44,377 bases of DNA, taken from the NCBI GenBank assembly GCA_018970765.1, contig JAGWVT010000015.1, positions 1 through 44,377 on the forward strand. The letters are read 5' to 3'. The first letter of the stretch is position 1; every line of letters begins with the position of its first letter. Shown here in pieces: positions 12,635-20,072 of this stretch. Source of the stretch: Actinomycetales bacterium (lineage in GTDB: Bacteria; Actinomycetota; Actinomycetes; S36-B12). The translations under genes and the position numbers were made by a program. The notes below the pieces were generated by a model, which ran no database searches, was not told the DNA's origin, and was given only the letters and a program-made list of their open reading frames with translations.

Positions 12635-13833
12635 CGGCGACTTCCGGCCGCGCGCGAGGCACGCTCGACCGCGCCAGGAAGTACGTCGAGCAGTCGCTCG
12701 ATGTCGGCAGAGGTCGTCGCTGGGCCGAGACTAAAGCGCAGTGATCCACGTGCGGTGGCCTCATCGGCACCCAGTGCCAGCAGCACGTGGCTGGGCTGCG
12801 GGATGCCGGCCGTGCAGGCCGACCCCGTCGAACAGTCGATGCCCGCGGCATCGAGCAGCAACAGCAGGGCGTCCCCCTGACATCCCGGAAAGGTGAAGTG
12901 CGCGTTGCCCGGTAGTCGCCCATCGCCCTGCAGGTCTGGGTCACCGTTCAGGATCGCTCCGGGGACACTGGCCAGCACCCCGTTGATCAGCGCGTTGCGC
13001 AGATGACGCAACTTTCGCGCATGCTCGGGTTGCGCCGCGACCGCGTGCTGGACGGCAACGGCGAATCCGGCAATAGATGGTGCATCGATCGACCCGGAGC
13101 GAAGATCGCGTTCCTGGCCACCGCCGTGCAGCAGTGGTGTTGGCTCCAGAGTCGGATCGAGGATGAGTGCGCCGACTCCCCAGGGCCCACCGATCTTGTG
13201 CGAAGTGATGGTGACGGCATCGGCGCCGAGCGCACCAAGGTCCAGCGGCAACTGTCCGAGCACTTGAACTGCATCCGTATGGAACGGCACAGCCCGTTCC
13301 CGACAGACTTGCGCGATCTCGGCGACCGGCTGAACCGTGCCAATCTCGTTGTTCGCCCACATCACCGAACACAGTGCCGGTGTCGGCAGGTTGGCGTCGT
13401 CTAGTGCGGCGACGACCTCCGAAACATCCACGCGGCCCACGGCGTCAACGCCCAACCAGGTCACGGCGAACCCATCCTGCTCGACGAGCCAGCGCACCGG
13501 ATCGAGCACCGCATGGTGCTCGATCGCTGACGTCAGGATTCGCATCGGGACTCCGGCAGCGCGACGGCGAGCCCACGCGATGCCCTTGATCGCCAGGTTG
13601 TCGGACTCTGTACCACCGGAGGTGAACACGACGGCACTGGGTCGGGTGCGAAGGTCGGCGGCGATCTGTTCGCGCGCCTCTTCCACGACCTGGCGAGCCT
13701 GTCGCCCGGAGGCATGCAGTGAGGAAGGGTTGCCAGTCGACAAAGTAGCCCGCAACCACGCATCGCGTGCCGCGGGCAGCATCGCCGTTGTGGAGGCGTT
13801 GTCCAAGTAGACCCGAGCCTCGGGTGAGATCAC
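12631..13833 (-). CDS. Cysteine desulfurase (NifS/IscS type)
   Basis: A PLP enzyme that takes sulfur from cysteine as an enzyme persulfide for tRNA thiolation and cluster assembly. The 400-residue product shows YLDNASTT near the start, IEHHAVLDP, the PLP Lys in TSHKIGGPWG (K213) and the active Cys in STGSACTAG (C340). It starts with GTG 13833, 9 nt after the etfA stop, and overlaps mnmA by 4 nt. It is probably the counterpart of mycobacterial IscS next to mnmA. No iscU or sufU is adjacent, so its main partner here is likely MnmA. Confidence 0.93.
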   Translation of the reverse strand: MISPEARVYLDNASTTAMLPAARDAWLRATLSTGNPSSLHASGRQARQVVEEAREQIAADLRTRPSAVVFTSGGTESDNLAIKGIAWARRRAAGVPMRILTSAIEHHAVLDPVRWLVEQDGFAVTWLGVDAVGRVDVSEVVAALDDANLPTPALCSVMWANNEIGTVQPVAEIAQVCRERAVPFHTDAVQVLGQLPLDLGALGADAVTITSHKIGGPWGVGALILDPTLEPTPLLHGGGQERDLRSGSIDAPSIAGFAVAVQHAVAAQPEHARKLRHLRNALINGVLASVPGAILNGDPDLQGDGRLPGNAHFTFPGCQGDALLLLLDAAGIDCSTGSACTAGIPQPSHVLLALGADEATARGSLRFSLGPATTSADIERLLDVLPGAVERASRAAGSRR

Positions 13834-13842
13834 GGGCTGAGC

Positions 13843-14805
13843 CTACGAGCCCTTGCGGGCCTTGACCTCCTGCGTCAACTGAGGCACCACCTCGAACAGG
13901 TCCCCGACCACCCCGAAGTCAGCCAACTCGAAGATTGGCGCCTCCGGATCCTTGTTCACCACCACGATGGTCTTCGAGGTCTGCATGCCAGCACGATGCT
14001 GGATCGCACCGCTAATCCCATTCGCGATGTACAACTGAGGGGATACCGTCTTGCCGGTCTGACCCACCTGGAACTGATGCGGATACCAGCCAGCATCGGT
14101 GGCGGCCCGGGATGCCCCAACGGCCGCACCAAGACTGTCAGCAAGGGCCTCAATGACGCCGAAGCCGTCGGCGCCGCCAACACCACGGCCCCCGGAGACC
14201 ACGACAGAAGCCTCGGCAAGTTCTGGGCGCCCGGCCTTGCTGGCGGCAGTGCGATCCACAACACGTGCCAAGCGCGCCGCCTCGGAGACCACAACGGAAA
14301 CGTCAACACGAGTCGGTGCTGCCTCACCGCCAGGTGTTGGCGGGATCGCGTTGGCGCGGACCGTGATGATCGGAGTGCCGGTGGTGACCGAGGAGTGGAC
14401 GACCGTGCTGCCACCGAAGACGCTCTGCGTGGCGACCAAGTCCGAAGTTACCTCGACAGCATCAGTAATGATGCCGGACCCGATCTTCACCGCGAGGCGT
14501 CCGGCGATCTCTTTACCGTCGGCACTGGATGGGATCAAGACCGCGCGCGGAGCGTGCTCGGCGACGAGCGTCGCAAGGAGTTCCGCCGTGGGTGCCACCG
14601 GGTGATCAATAAGTGCCGCGTCAGCAGCGACGTACACCGTCTGCGCCCCGAAGGATCCGAGTTCAACACCCACTGCATCCGAGTAGTTCGGCCCAACCCA
14701 GACCGCTGCCGGCTCACCAAGCGTGCGCGCCAGGGTGAGCAGCTCGGTCGTGACTTTCTTGATGCCCCCATCGGCTGTCTCGACGAGGACGAGTACCTGT
14801 GCCAT
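13843..14805 (-). CDS. etfA: Electron transfer flavoprotein, alpha subunit
   Basis: The FAD-binding subunit of ETF, which accepts electrons from acyl-CoA and related dehydrogenases. The 320-residue product has the N-terminal EtfA domain ([15 protein letters not shown]) and the C-terminal FAD domain with [18 protein letters not shown], the signature [20 protein letters not shown] and [13 protein letters not shown]. It begins 11 nt after etfB. It is called by family resemblance; the partner dehydrogenases are not in the window. Confidence 0.94.
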   Translation of the reverse strand: MAQVLVLVETADGGIKKVTTELLTLARTLGEPAAVWVGPNYSDAVGVELGSFGAQTVYVAADAALIDHPVAPTAELLATLVAEHAPRAVLIPSSADGKEIAGRLAVKIGSGIITDAVEVTSDLVATQSVFGGSTVVHSSVTTGTPIITVRANAIPPTPGGEAAPTRVDVSVVVSEAARLARVVDRTAASKAGRPELAEASVVVSGGRGVGGADGFGVIEALADSLGAAVGASRAATDAGWYPHQFQVGQTGKTVSPQLYIANGISGAIQHRAGMQTSKTIVVVNKDPEAPIFELADFGVVGDLFEVVPQLTQEVKARKGS

Positions 14806-14816
14806 GACTATCCCTC

Positions 14817-15611
14817 CTAGAGGAGCTTCTGCTCGGCGAGGAAGGCGGCAATCTTCGCGCCTCCATCGCCTTCATCCTTGACGACAACGCCAGCCGCCTT
14901 CGCGGGCCGAGCGGCAAAATCATCGACCTTGGTCCAAGCAGCACCAAGCCCCACGCCCGCCGGCTCCAGTCCGAGCGCTGCAATATCCAGTGTTTCCACC
15001 GGCTTCTTCTTGGCGGCCATGATGCCCTTGAACGAGGGGTACCGCGGTTCGTTGATCTTCTCCACGACACTCACAACCGCGGGCAAGGTCGCCTCGACGG
15101 TGTCATAGCCAGACTCAGTGACTCGCTGTGTTTGCACGGTCGAGCCGGAGATCGTCACCTGCTGAGCGAAGGTCAACTGCGCAATGCCCAAGCGCTCAGC
15201 GACCATTGCCGGCACCACACTCATCCGCGCATCCGTTGACTCCGAGCCGAACAGGATCACGTCGAACCCACGTCCTTCAAGGGCGCGGGCCAAGGCCGCG
15301 GAAGTTGCCAGAGCATCGGAACCATGCAGCGCATCGTCCACAATGTGCAGTCCGCCGTCAGCGCCCATGCTCAGTGCTTTGCGAATGGTTTCCGCGGCAC
15401 GCTCTGGACCCATGGTGACGATGACAACTTCCGCACTGCCACCACCGGCGATCTGTGCCTCAGCTAATCGCAGCCCTTCCTCGACCGCGTATTCATCAAG
15501 TTCATTCATGACGCCATCGGCAGCTTCACGGTCGAGCGTGGCATCCTGCTCACGCAGCCGCTTCTCCGCCCAGGTGTCGGGCACCTGCTTCACGCACACT
15601 GCGATCTTCAC
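14817..15611 (-). CDS. etfB: Electron transfer flavoprotein, beta subunit
   Basis: The AMP-binding subunit of ETF. The 264-residue product opens with IAVCVKQVPDTWAEK and carries NELDEYAVEEGLRL, VTMGPERAAETIRKALSMGAD, the switch-like FGSESTDAR and LPAVVSVVEKINEPRYPSFKGIMAAKKKP. The start is GTG 15611, with GGAGG 6 nt upstream. It is the first gene of the long minus-strand run, so the palindrome 39 nt upstream (15650-15670) may control it. Confidence 0.94.
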   Translation of the reverse strand: MKIAVCVKQVPDTWAEKRLREQDATLDREAADGVMNELDEYAVEEGLRLAEAQIAGGGSAEVVIVTMGPERAAETIRKALSMGADGGLHIVDDALHGSDALATSAALARALEGRGFDVILFGSESTDARMSVVPAMVAERLGIAQLTFAQQVTISGSTVQTQRVTESGYDTVEATLPAVVSVVEKINEPRYPSFKGIMAAKKKPVETLDIAALGLEPAGVGLGAAWTKVDDFAARPAKAAGVVVKDEGDGGAKIAAFLAEQKLL

Positions 15612-15649
15612 CGCATCCTCCGAACGACGGCCGAGTCATCAACGTGGAA

Positions 15650-15670
15650 GTTACCCATCAGTAGGGTAAC
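15650..15670. promoter_or_regulatory. Perfect 7-bp inverted repeat between etfB and the methyltransferase gene
   Basis: GTTACCC-N7-GGGTAAC is a perfect inverted repeat in the 132-bp divergent gap, ending 39 nt before the etfB start and 73 nt before the methyltransferase start. The size and symmetry fit a dimeric repressor such as a TetR or GntR type (inference). Another half-like GGGTCAC follows at 15674-15680. No regulator gene is adjacent. Confidence 0.5.
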
Positions 15671-15743
15671 AGCGGGTCACGCACTCGGCTCGCTCGTCTT
15701 TGAGTGGTGAATGTGACCCAGACCACCGGGCGAAGGGGACGGG

Positions 15744-16523
15744 ATGGCTACGGTCCCGATCGGGCACCCGCCAACGACTCACCCGCTCGCGCTCACGGGT
15801 GAACGCACCGTCCCCGATATCGCCCACGAGCACTACTGGTTCACCCGACATCTGGCCGCCTACGAATGGGCCCGTTCATTCACCCACGGGAGGGTCCTCG
15901 ACGCCGGTTCGGGCGAAGGGTACGGCGCGGCAGTGCTATCGGAGGTCGCCGACCTGACCATCGCGCTGGATCTCGATCAGCCCACCTGCGCCCACGCCCG
16001 GCGGCGTTACCCCGGCATTCAGCCAGTGGCCGGCAACCTCTCGTGCTGGCCCTTGGCATCGCACAGCTTGGACATGGTCATCAGCCTGCAAGTGATGGAG
16101 CATCTGTGGGATCCGGGGAGTTTCCTGACTGAAGCCAGACGCTGCCTGCGCCCAGGCGGTCTCCTGCTCGTCAGTACCCCGAATCGACTTACGTTTTCTC
16201 CTGGACTTGGCCGGGGCGAGCGGCCACTGAATCCCTTTCACGTCCAGGAATTCGATGGCGAGCAGTTGGTGGCTCTGCTGGCTGACCGTGGGTTTCACAC
16301 GATCACGCTGTCTGCGGTGCTGGACGGCTCGGGTGCGGAACTCGATCAACAACTCATAGGTCACACCAGTCCAGACCAGTGGCCGGCGACACTTCACCAA
16401 GCCGTTGCGCGCACCACCACCGCGGACTTCCCGATCACTGATCGCCCGAATGCCCTTGGTTCCGAACATCGCGTGTTGGATCTCATCGTGACGGCGCGCC
16501 CTTCTAATGACGACATGCGATGA
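15744..16523 (+). CDS. Class I SAM-dependent methyltransferase (Rv3030-like position)
   Basis: A 259-residue methyltransferase with motif I VLDAGSGEGYG (51-61), the acidic motif ALDLDQP after strand 2, LDMVISLQVMEHL and the post-motif LRPGGLLLVSTPN. The N-terminal ERTVPDIAHEHYWFTRH is typical of methyltransferases paired with GH57 enzymes in actinobacteria. An AAGGGGACGGG purine tract precedes ATG 15744. It overlaps the GH57 gene by 4 nt (ATGA), so the two are coupled. By position it matches mycobacterial Rv3030, linked to methylglucose lipopolysaccharide; the acceptor here is inferred only. Confidence 0.88.
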   Translation: MATVPIGHPPTTHPLALTGERTVPDIAHEHYWFTRHLAAYEWARSFTHGRVLDAGSGEGYGAAVLSEVADLTIALDLDQPTCAHARRRYPGIQPVAGNLSCWPLASHSLDMVISLQVMEHLWDPGSFLTEARRCLRPGGLLLVSTPNRLTFSPGLGRGERPLNPFHVQEFDGEQLVALLADRGFHTITLSAVLDGSGAELDQQLIGHTSPDQWPATLHQAVARTTTADFPITDRPNALGSEHRVLDLIVTARPSNDDMR

Positions 16524-18076
16524 GTGGCGTCGAAGTCGGTGGAAAGCTTGGCACCTTCTGCCTCGTCCTCCATTCACATCTGCCATGGGTCGCTCATCAC
16601 GGAACGTGGCCCGTTGGTGAAGAGTGGCTGCACCAGGCGTGGGCAGCGTCCTACATCCCCATCACAGCACTGCTGACTGAACTTGCTGAACTAGGGCGAA
16701 CTGACGTCCTGACCCTCGGAGTCACCCCGATACTCGCCGCTCAACTCGACGATCCGTACTGCGTTGCCGAACAACATCGCTGGCTGCATGACTGGCAGTT
16801 GCGGGCCAGCGGGATGGCAGCAAGTGCCGATGCTCACGTGCGGCGCAGTGGCTCTCGCGAATTTACGCAGGCGCGTTGGACGATCGCTGAATTCGAGTCC
16901 CGCTGGTCACGTGGCGGCTCGGCTCCGCTGCGGCAACTCATCGATGCAAACACCATCGAACTGCTAGGCGGTCCGGCAACTCACCCCTTTCTCCCACTGC
17001 AGGAACCTAACTGGCGTCAAGTAGCACTGCAGATCGGTTCCGATGACGCGGAACTTCGTTGGGGTCACCGCCCAACGGGCCTTTGGGCCCCGGAGTGCGG
17101 CTACCTACCGGGCCTGGAGCAGGACTACGCGGCAATCGGTGTCGATCACTTCCTAGTTGATGGGCCCACCCTGCAATCGGTCGGTCGCTCTACGGCTGCT
17201 GCTTGGCAGCTTGCTGGCTCAGACACGCGCATTCTCGCGCGTGATCTTGAAGTGACCTACCGAGTTTGGTCCCCGCGCCGCGGGTATCCGGGAGGACGGT
17301 GGTACCGCGACTTTCACACCTTCGACCACGAGTGGGGAGTGCGCACTGCTCGAGTGACCGGCAAGCAGATTGCACCCCAGGACAAGGCACCCTACGACGA
17401 ACAGGCTGCTGCAGGTGCCGTCCAGCAGGATGCTGAAGATTTCGTGCAGGTCGTCTGCAATCGCTTGATCGAACAGCGGCAGAGCGCGCAGGGTCATCCG
17501 ATCGTCGTTGCCGCGTACGACACCGAACTCTTCGGACACTGGTGGCATGAGGGTCCGCAGTTCCTGCGCGCAATTCTTGACCTGCTTCCCCAGGCTGGCG
17601 TTGAGGTCACGACCCTGCGGCAGGCACTGGAGCGCCATGGCGTGGCCGGGCATGTGGAACTGCCTGCCGGATCATGGGGTTCGGGCAAGGATTGGCGGGT
17701 CTGGGACGGCGAGCAGGTGGCCGATGTCGTGCGCACAAATCAGCAGGTTCGCGCCGCAACCGAGCAGGCGCTGCGCTACCGATGGGCGCATGGCTCACTC
17801 CACCGCGATCGCGTTCTTGATCAACTACTGCAGTCCGCCCTGTTGGCCCAGGCCAGCGACTGGGCATTCATGATCACTAAAGACAGTGCTGCGGACTATG
17901 CCCGCAACCGCATCAGCGAACACCACTCACACGTTCTCGCACTGGCCGAGGCCGTGCTGGCAAACAACCTCGAACGGGCTGACCAACTCGCCGCACGCAG
18001 CCGGGCCATGGACAGCCCCTTTGGACATCTGGACGCTCGATCGCTGTCAGCGCCGAGCGGCGCTCGGATCCGCTAG
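16520..18076 (+). CDS. GH57 / DUF1957 alpha-glucan branching-type enzyme
   Basis: A 518-residue glycoside hydrolase family 57 enzyme, presumed 1,4-alpha-glucan branching (Rv3031-like). FCLVLHSHLPWVAHHGTWP at the start, the nucleophile in GLWAPECGY (E192), the acid/base Asp in AAYDTELFGHWWHEG (D334) and the C-terminal DUF1957 helices (SDWAFMITKDSAADYA) are all clear. It overlaps the upstream methyltransferase. The last ~48 codons (from 17926) recur as a direct repeat at 18724-18866, which marks an insertion just downstream. Its TAG stop is also the start of a TAGCCT -10 candidate for the next gene. With glgB at 31130, the window carries two unrelated branching enzyme families. Confidence 0.92.
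   Translation: MSGVEVGGKLGTFCLVLHSHLPWVAHHGTWPVGEEWLHQAWAASYIPITALLTELAELGRTDVLTLGVTPILAAQLDDPYCVAEQHRWLHDWQLRASGMAASADAHVRRSGSREFTQARWTIAEFESRWSRGGSAPLRQLIDANTIELLGGPATHPFLPLQEPNWRQVALQIGSDDAELRWGHRPTGLWAPECGYLPGLEQDYAAIGVDHFLVDGPTLQSVGRSTAAAWQLAGSDTRILARDLEVTYRVWSPRRGYPGGRWYRDFHTFDHEWGVRTARVTGKQIAPQDKAPYDEQAAAGAVQQDAEDFVQVVCNRLIEQRQSAQGHPIVVAAYDTELFGHWWHEGPQFLRAILDLLPQAGVEVTTLRQALERHGVAGHVELPAGSWGSGKDWRVWDGEQVADVVRTNQQVRAATEQALRYRWAHGSLHRDRVLDQLLQSALLAQASDWAFMITKDSAADYARNRISEHHSHVLALAEAVLANNLERADQLAARSRAMDSPFGHLDARSLSAPSGARIR
17926..18068 (+). repeat. Direct repeat copy R1 (3' end of GH57 gene)
   Basis: The first copy of a ~143-bp direct repeat with an offset of 798 bp. By hand alignment about 8 of 143 positions differ (roughly 94% identity). 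It is part of the intact GH57 reading frame (AEAVLANNLERADQLAARSR). Downstream of 18068 the copies diverge. Confidence 0.9.
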
Positions 18077-18085
18077 CCTGATTAC

Positions 18086-18268
18086 ATGTCTATAGCCAGA
18101 GTCGTTCGGCGGAAGCCAATGGCTCGGCCCGACGTTGATTTTTGGGCGCAGCAATCACCAATTGCTCGGATAGCCGCCCTGGTGGAATTGCGACGGGAAT
18201 TTGAGGGTTGGACCGTTGAAACTGAACCGAGACTTCCACGAGTTGCTCGAGTGCTTCGACAGACATGA
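18086..18268 (+). CDS. Small protein upstream of nucleotidyltransferase; putative module partner
   Basis: A 60-residue basic protein with DVDFWAQQSPIARIAALVELRREFEG and a C-terminal RLPRVARVLRQT. I recall similar short proteins (a DY/FW...SPEERL...LR...RL-RV-RVLR pattern) directly before nucleotidyltransferases of the DUF6036 kind, so it probably belongs to the same two-gene module, perhaps as the antitoxin-like partner (inference). There is no Shine-Dalgarno; TAGCCT (18074-18079) ends 6 nt before ATG 18086. It overlaps the next gene by about 53 nt in another frame. Its role is unproven. Confidence 0.65.
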   Translation: MSIARVVRRKPMARPDVDFWAQQSPIARIAALVELRREFEGWTVETEPRLPRVARVLRQT

Positions 18269-18668
18269 GGTTCGGTACCTCATCATTGGTGGTTGGGCTC
18301 TGGCGATGCACGGCATCGTGCGCATGACCAAGGATTTGGATGTTTGGATTCTGCCAGAGCCGTCCAATGCCGAGGCAATTCTGCTCGCACTATCTGACTT
18401 TGGATTTGGGAATCTTGGGCTAGCCACTGAGGACTTCTTGGAACCGGATACCGTGATCCAACTCGGCTACCCACCGAATCGTGTGGACCTGCTTACGACC
18501 CCGAGTGGAGTTGACTTTGAGACGTGTTGGGATGAGCGCGTCGAAGTGATGCTTGACGAACTGTGCGTGCCGTTTATTGGTCGCGAGGGGCTAATCAAGA
18601 ACAAGGTGTCGTCAGGCCGACCGCAGGACCTTCTCGATGCGAAAGACTTGAAGAGTCAGGCCGACTAG
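18216..18668 (+). CDS. DUF6036-like nucleotidyltransferase (toxin-antitoxin-like)
   Basis: A 150-residue minimal nucleotidyltransferase: YLIIGGWALAMHG, then RMTKDLDVWI (the two metal-binding Asp), a later Asp in NRVDLLTTP, and the C-terminal LIKNKVSSGRPQDLLDAKDL. This layout is typical of DUF6036/AbiEii-like proteins encoded with a small partner. The start is uncertain: TTG 18216 begins the conserved LKLNRDFHELLE pattern and is my choice; TTG 18201 is possible. The gene is visibly richer in A/T than its neighbours and lies exactly between the two copies of the 143-bp repeat, which points to acquisition. Target and activity are unknown. Confidence 0.8.
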   Translation: MKLNRDFHELLECFDRHEVRYLIIGGWALAMHGIVRMTKDLDVWILPEPSNAEAILLALSDFGFGNLGLATEDFLEPDTVIQLGYPPNRVDLLTTPSGVDFETCWDERVEVMLDELCVPFIGREGLIKNKVSSGRPQDLLDAKDLKSQAD

Positions 18669-18723
18669 AAATCTTGCCTGCGCAGGTGCCTCACGAATCC
18701 AATCGGTGGCGGTCGCCCAGTAC

Positions 18724-18866
18724 CTCACACGTTCTCGCACCGGCCGAGGCCGTGCTGGCAAACGACCTCAAACGGGCTGACCAACTCGCCGCACACAGCA
18801 GGGCCATGGACAGCCCCTTTGGACAACTGGACGCTCGATCGCTGTCAGCGCCGAGCAGCGCGCGGA
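18724..18866 (+). repeat. Direct repeat copy R2 (remnant of GH57 3' end)
   Basis: The second copy of the 143-bp repeat. It still reads in frame as AEAVLANDLKRADQLAAHSR and DSPFGQLDARSLSAPS, but has no start or catalytic domain, so it is a GH57 gene fragment. Its last 22 bp overlap the 3' end of the convergent winged-helix gene. Confidence 0.9.
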
Positions 18867-19153
18867 CTCGTTTCGAATATGCGCAGGAGCTCCCCGATGC
18901 TTTGCATCGCTTCGGAGGGATGCCGAAAGGCTAGGTCGGTATCAATCCGGTACTCATTTCGCCGACCCACCTTGACCTTGGAAACGTAGCCACCCTGCTC
19001 GAGATCGACGAGGATGGCCTGCACGGCTCGCTCGGTGATTCCCACCTCAACGGCGATATCTCGAATTCGTATTTGCGGATCGCGATGCAAGCAGATGAGC
19101 ACGTGTCCGTGATTGGTCAAGAAGGTCCACGGCCTACCAGTAATCGTCGCCAT
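18845..19153 (-). CDS. Winged helix-turn-helix transcriptional regulator
   Basis: A 102-residue DNA-binding protein: GRPWTFLTNHGHVLICLHRDP, then helix-turn-helix IRIRDIAVEVGITERAVQAIL (about 30-50), the wing GGYVSKVKVGRRNEYRI, and a tail FRHPSEAMQSIGELLRIF. This is the widespread small actinobacterial wHTH family (MarR/ArsR-like fold, no ligand domain seen). ATG 19153 is chosen because GGAGG lies 5 nt upstream; the frame extends further 5' but that overlaps the previous gene. It lies 50 bp after the DUF6671-like gene and ends inside repeat R2. Its target is unknown; the palindromes at 15650 and 21541 are possible sites. Confidence 0.85.
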   Translation of the reverse strand: MATITGRPWTFLTNHGHVLICLHRDPQIRIRDIAVEVGITERAVQAILVDLEQGGYVSKVKVGRRNEYRIDTDLAFRHPSEAMQSIGELLRIFETSPRAARR

Positions 19154-19203
19154 CCCTGCCTCCGGTGCGGACGCTAGCGGACTGCGCATGGTTCGATGCG
19201 GAT

Positions 19204-20034
19204 CTACGGATTGCAGGCGTGGCATCGTGATGGATCCTCGAACTGACGATCAGCGGGCACTTCTACGCGCTCCGCACATCTTGCGCAGCCAAGGAGCACG
19301 CCGCGCTGAGCTCTCGGCAGCCACATACCGCAGTCCTGGCAGGTGAGTCCGCGCAGCAGATCGACCTGCCCCCAGCCCGGCACGCTACAAGATGGGCACT
19401 GCGAGGCCAGTCTCCGGGCAAGGGCCTCGGCCGCCTGATTGATCACGCGTCGCCGACTCGGCGAGCAGTGTGCGCGAAGATCTGACTCCACACGTGCCTG
19501 CCCCACGGGCGAAGCAGCGATGCAGCGCTCCACGGCCGCGCGCAGGGAGCCCTCATCCGCGATCGCCTTGACGAGGAGGTCCGGGGGCAGATCAACGATC
19601 GGTAACCCTTCAGGGCGAACGATAAGTAGGTGCGCGGGAAAGTCCGCTCGGATAAGCAGCGGCAGCACCCCCTGCCAGTCCGTGACGGTCTCTGAAACTG
19701 CCGTGATGGAGAAATCACGAACAACTTCGGAGACGACGACTCCCAGTTCAGCGTCAACCAGCGAAATCATCTCGATGTCGCAGAGCAGCATCCCCGTGAC
19801 TGGATCCGGCGCAACGGTCCCCTCGGAGGCAAGGCCAATGGAGCAGCCTTGACTCTCCATCCCCAGACGCGCTTTGGCTATCGCCGCCTGACCCATGGAG
19901 AGCGTTCGCGGAACCTCGCCTGCGAACGTGCCTAAGGCATCCGTGTCGACCTCGCAGCCAACCACCTCAAGTCCGACCTCACGCCACAGTGGCGGTGCGA
20001 TCAGTGGCAACTTGTCATGCTTGCTCGCGAGCAC
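19204..20034 (-). CDS. DUF6671-like protein with two C-terminal zinc ribbons
   Basis: A 276-residue protein (from GTG 20034) resembling DUF6671. The N-terminal part has ASKHDKLPLIAPPL and VDTDALGTFAGEVPRTLS, the middle has AHLLIVRPEG, and the C-terminus carries paired cysteines (CPSC/CQDCG and CARC/CHAC) typical of zinc ribbons. The conserved family start seems to be YRGRHAVLASKH, which begins 6 codons upstream of GTG 20034. No ATG, GTG or TTG exists there; the only near-start is CTG 20076, overlapping the icd stop (CTGA). So the true start may be CTG 20076, coupled to icd. Function unknown. Confidence 0.75.
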   Translation of the reverse strand: MLASKHDKLPLIAPPLWREVGLEVVGCEVDTDALGTFAGEVPRTLSMGQAAIAKARLGMESQGCSIGLASEGTVAPDPVTGMLLCDIEMISLVDAELGVVVSEVVRDFSITAVSETVTDWQGVLPLLIRADFPAHLLIVRPEGLPIVDLPPDLLVKAIADEGSLRAAVERCIAASPVGQARVESDLRAHCSPSRRRVINQAAEALARRLASQCPSCSVPGWGQVDLLRGLTCQDCGMWLPRAQRGVLLGCARCAERVEVPADRQFEDPSRCHACNP

Positions 20035-20072
20035 GGCATGACGTCCGCGGTACGGGTGCGAGATCGTTGGGT

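Noticed and set aside
18563-18934. Plus-strand ORF across repeat R2
   Set aside because: Its middle is a translated GH57 fragment and its start lies in another frame of the nucleotidyltransferase gene; there is no ribosome binding site. It is treated as a gene remnant.
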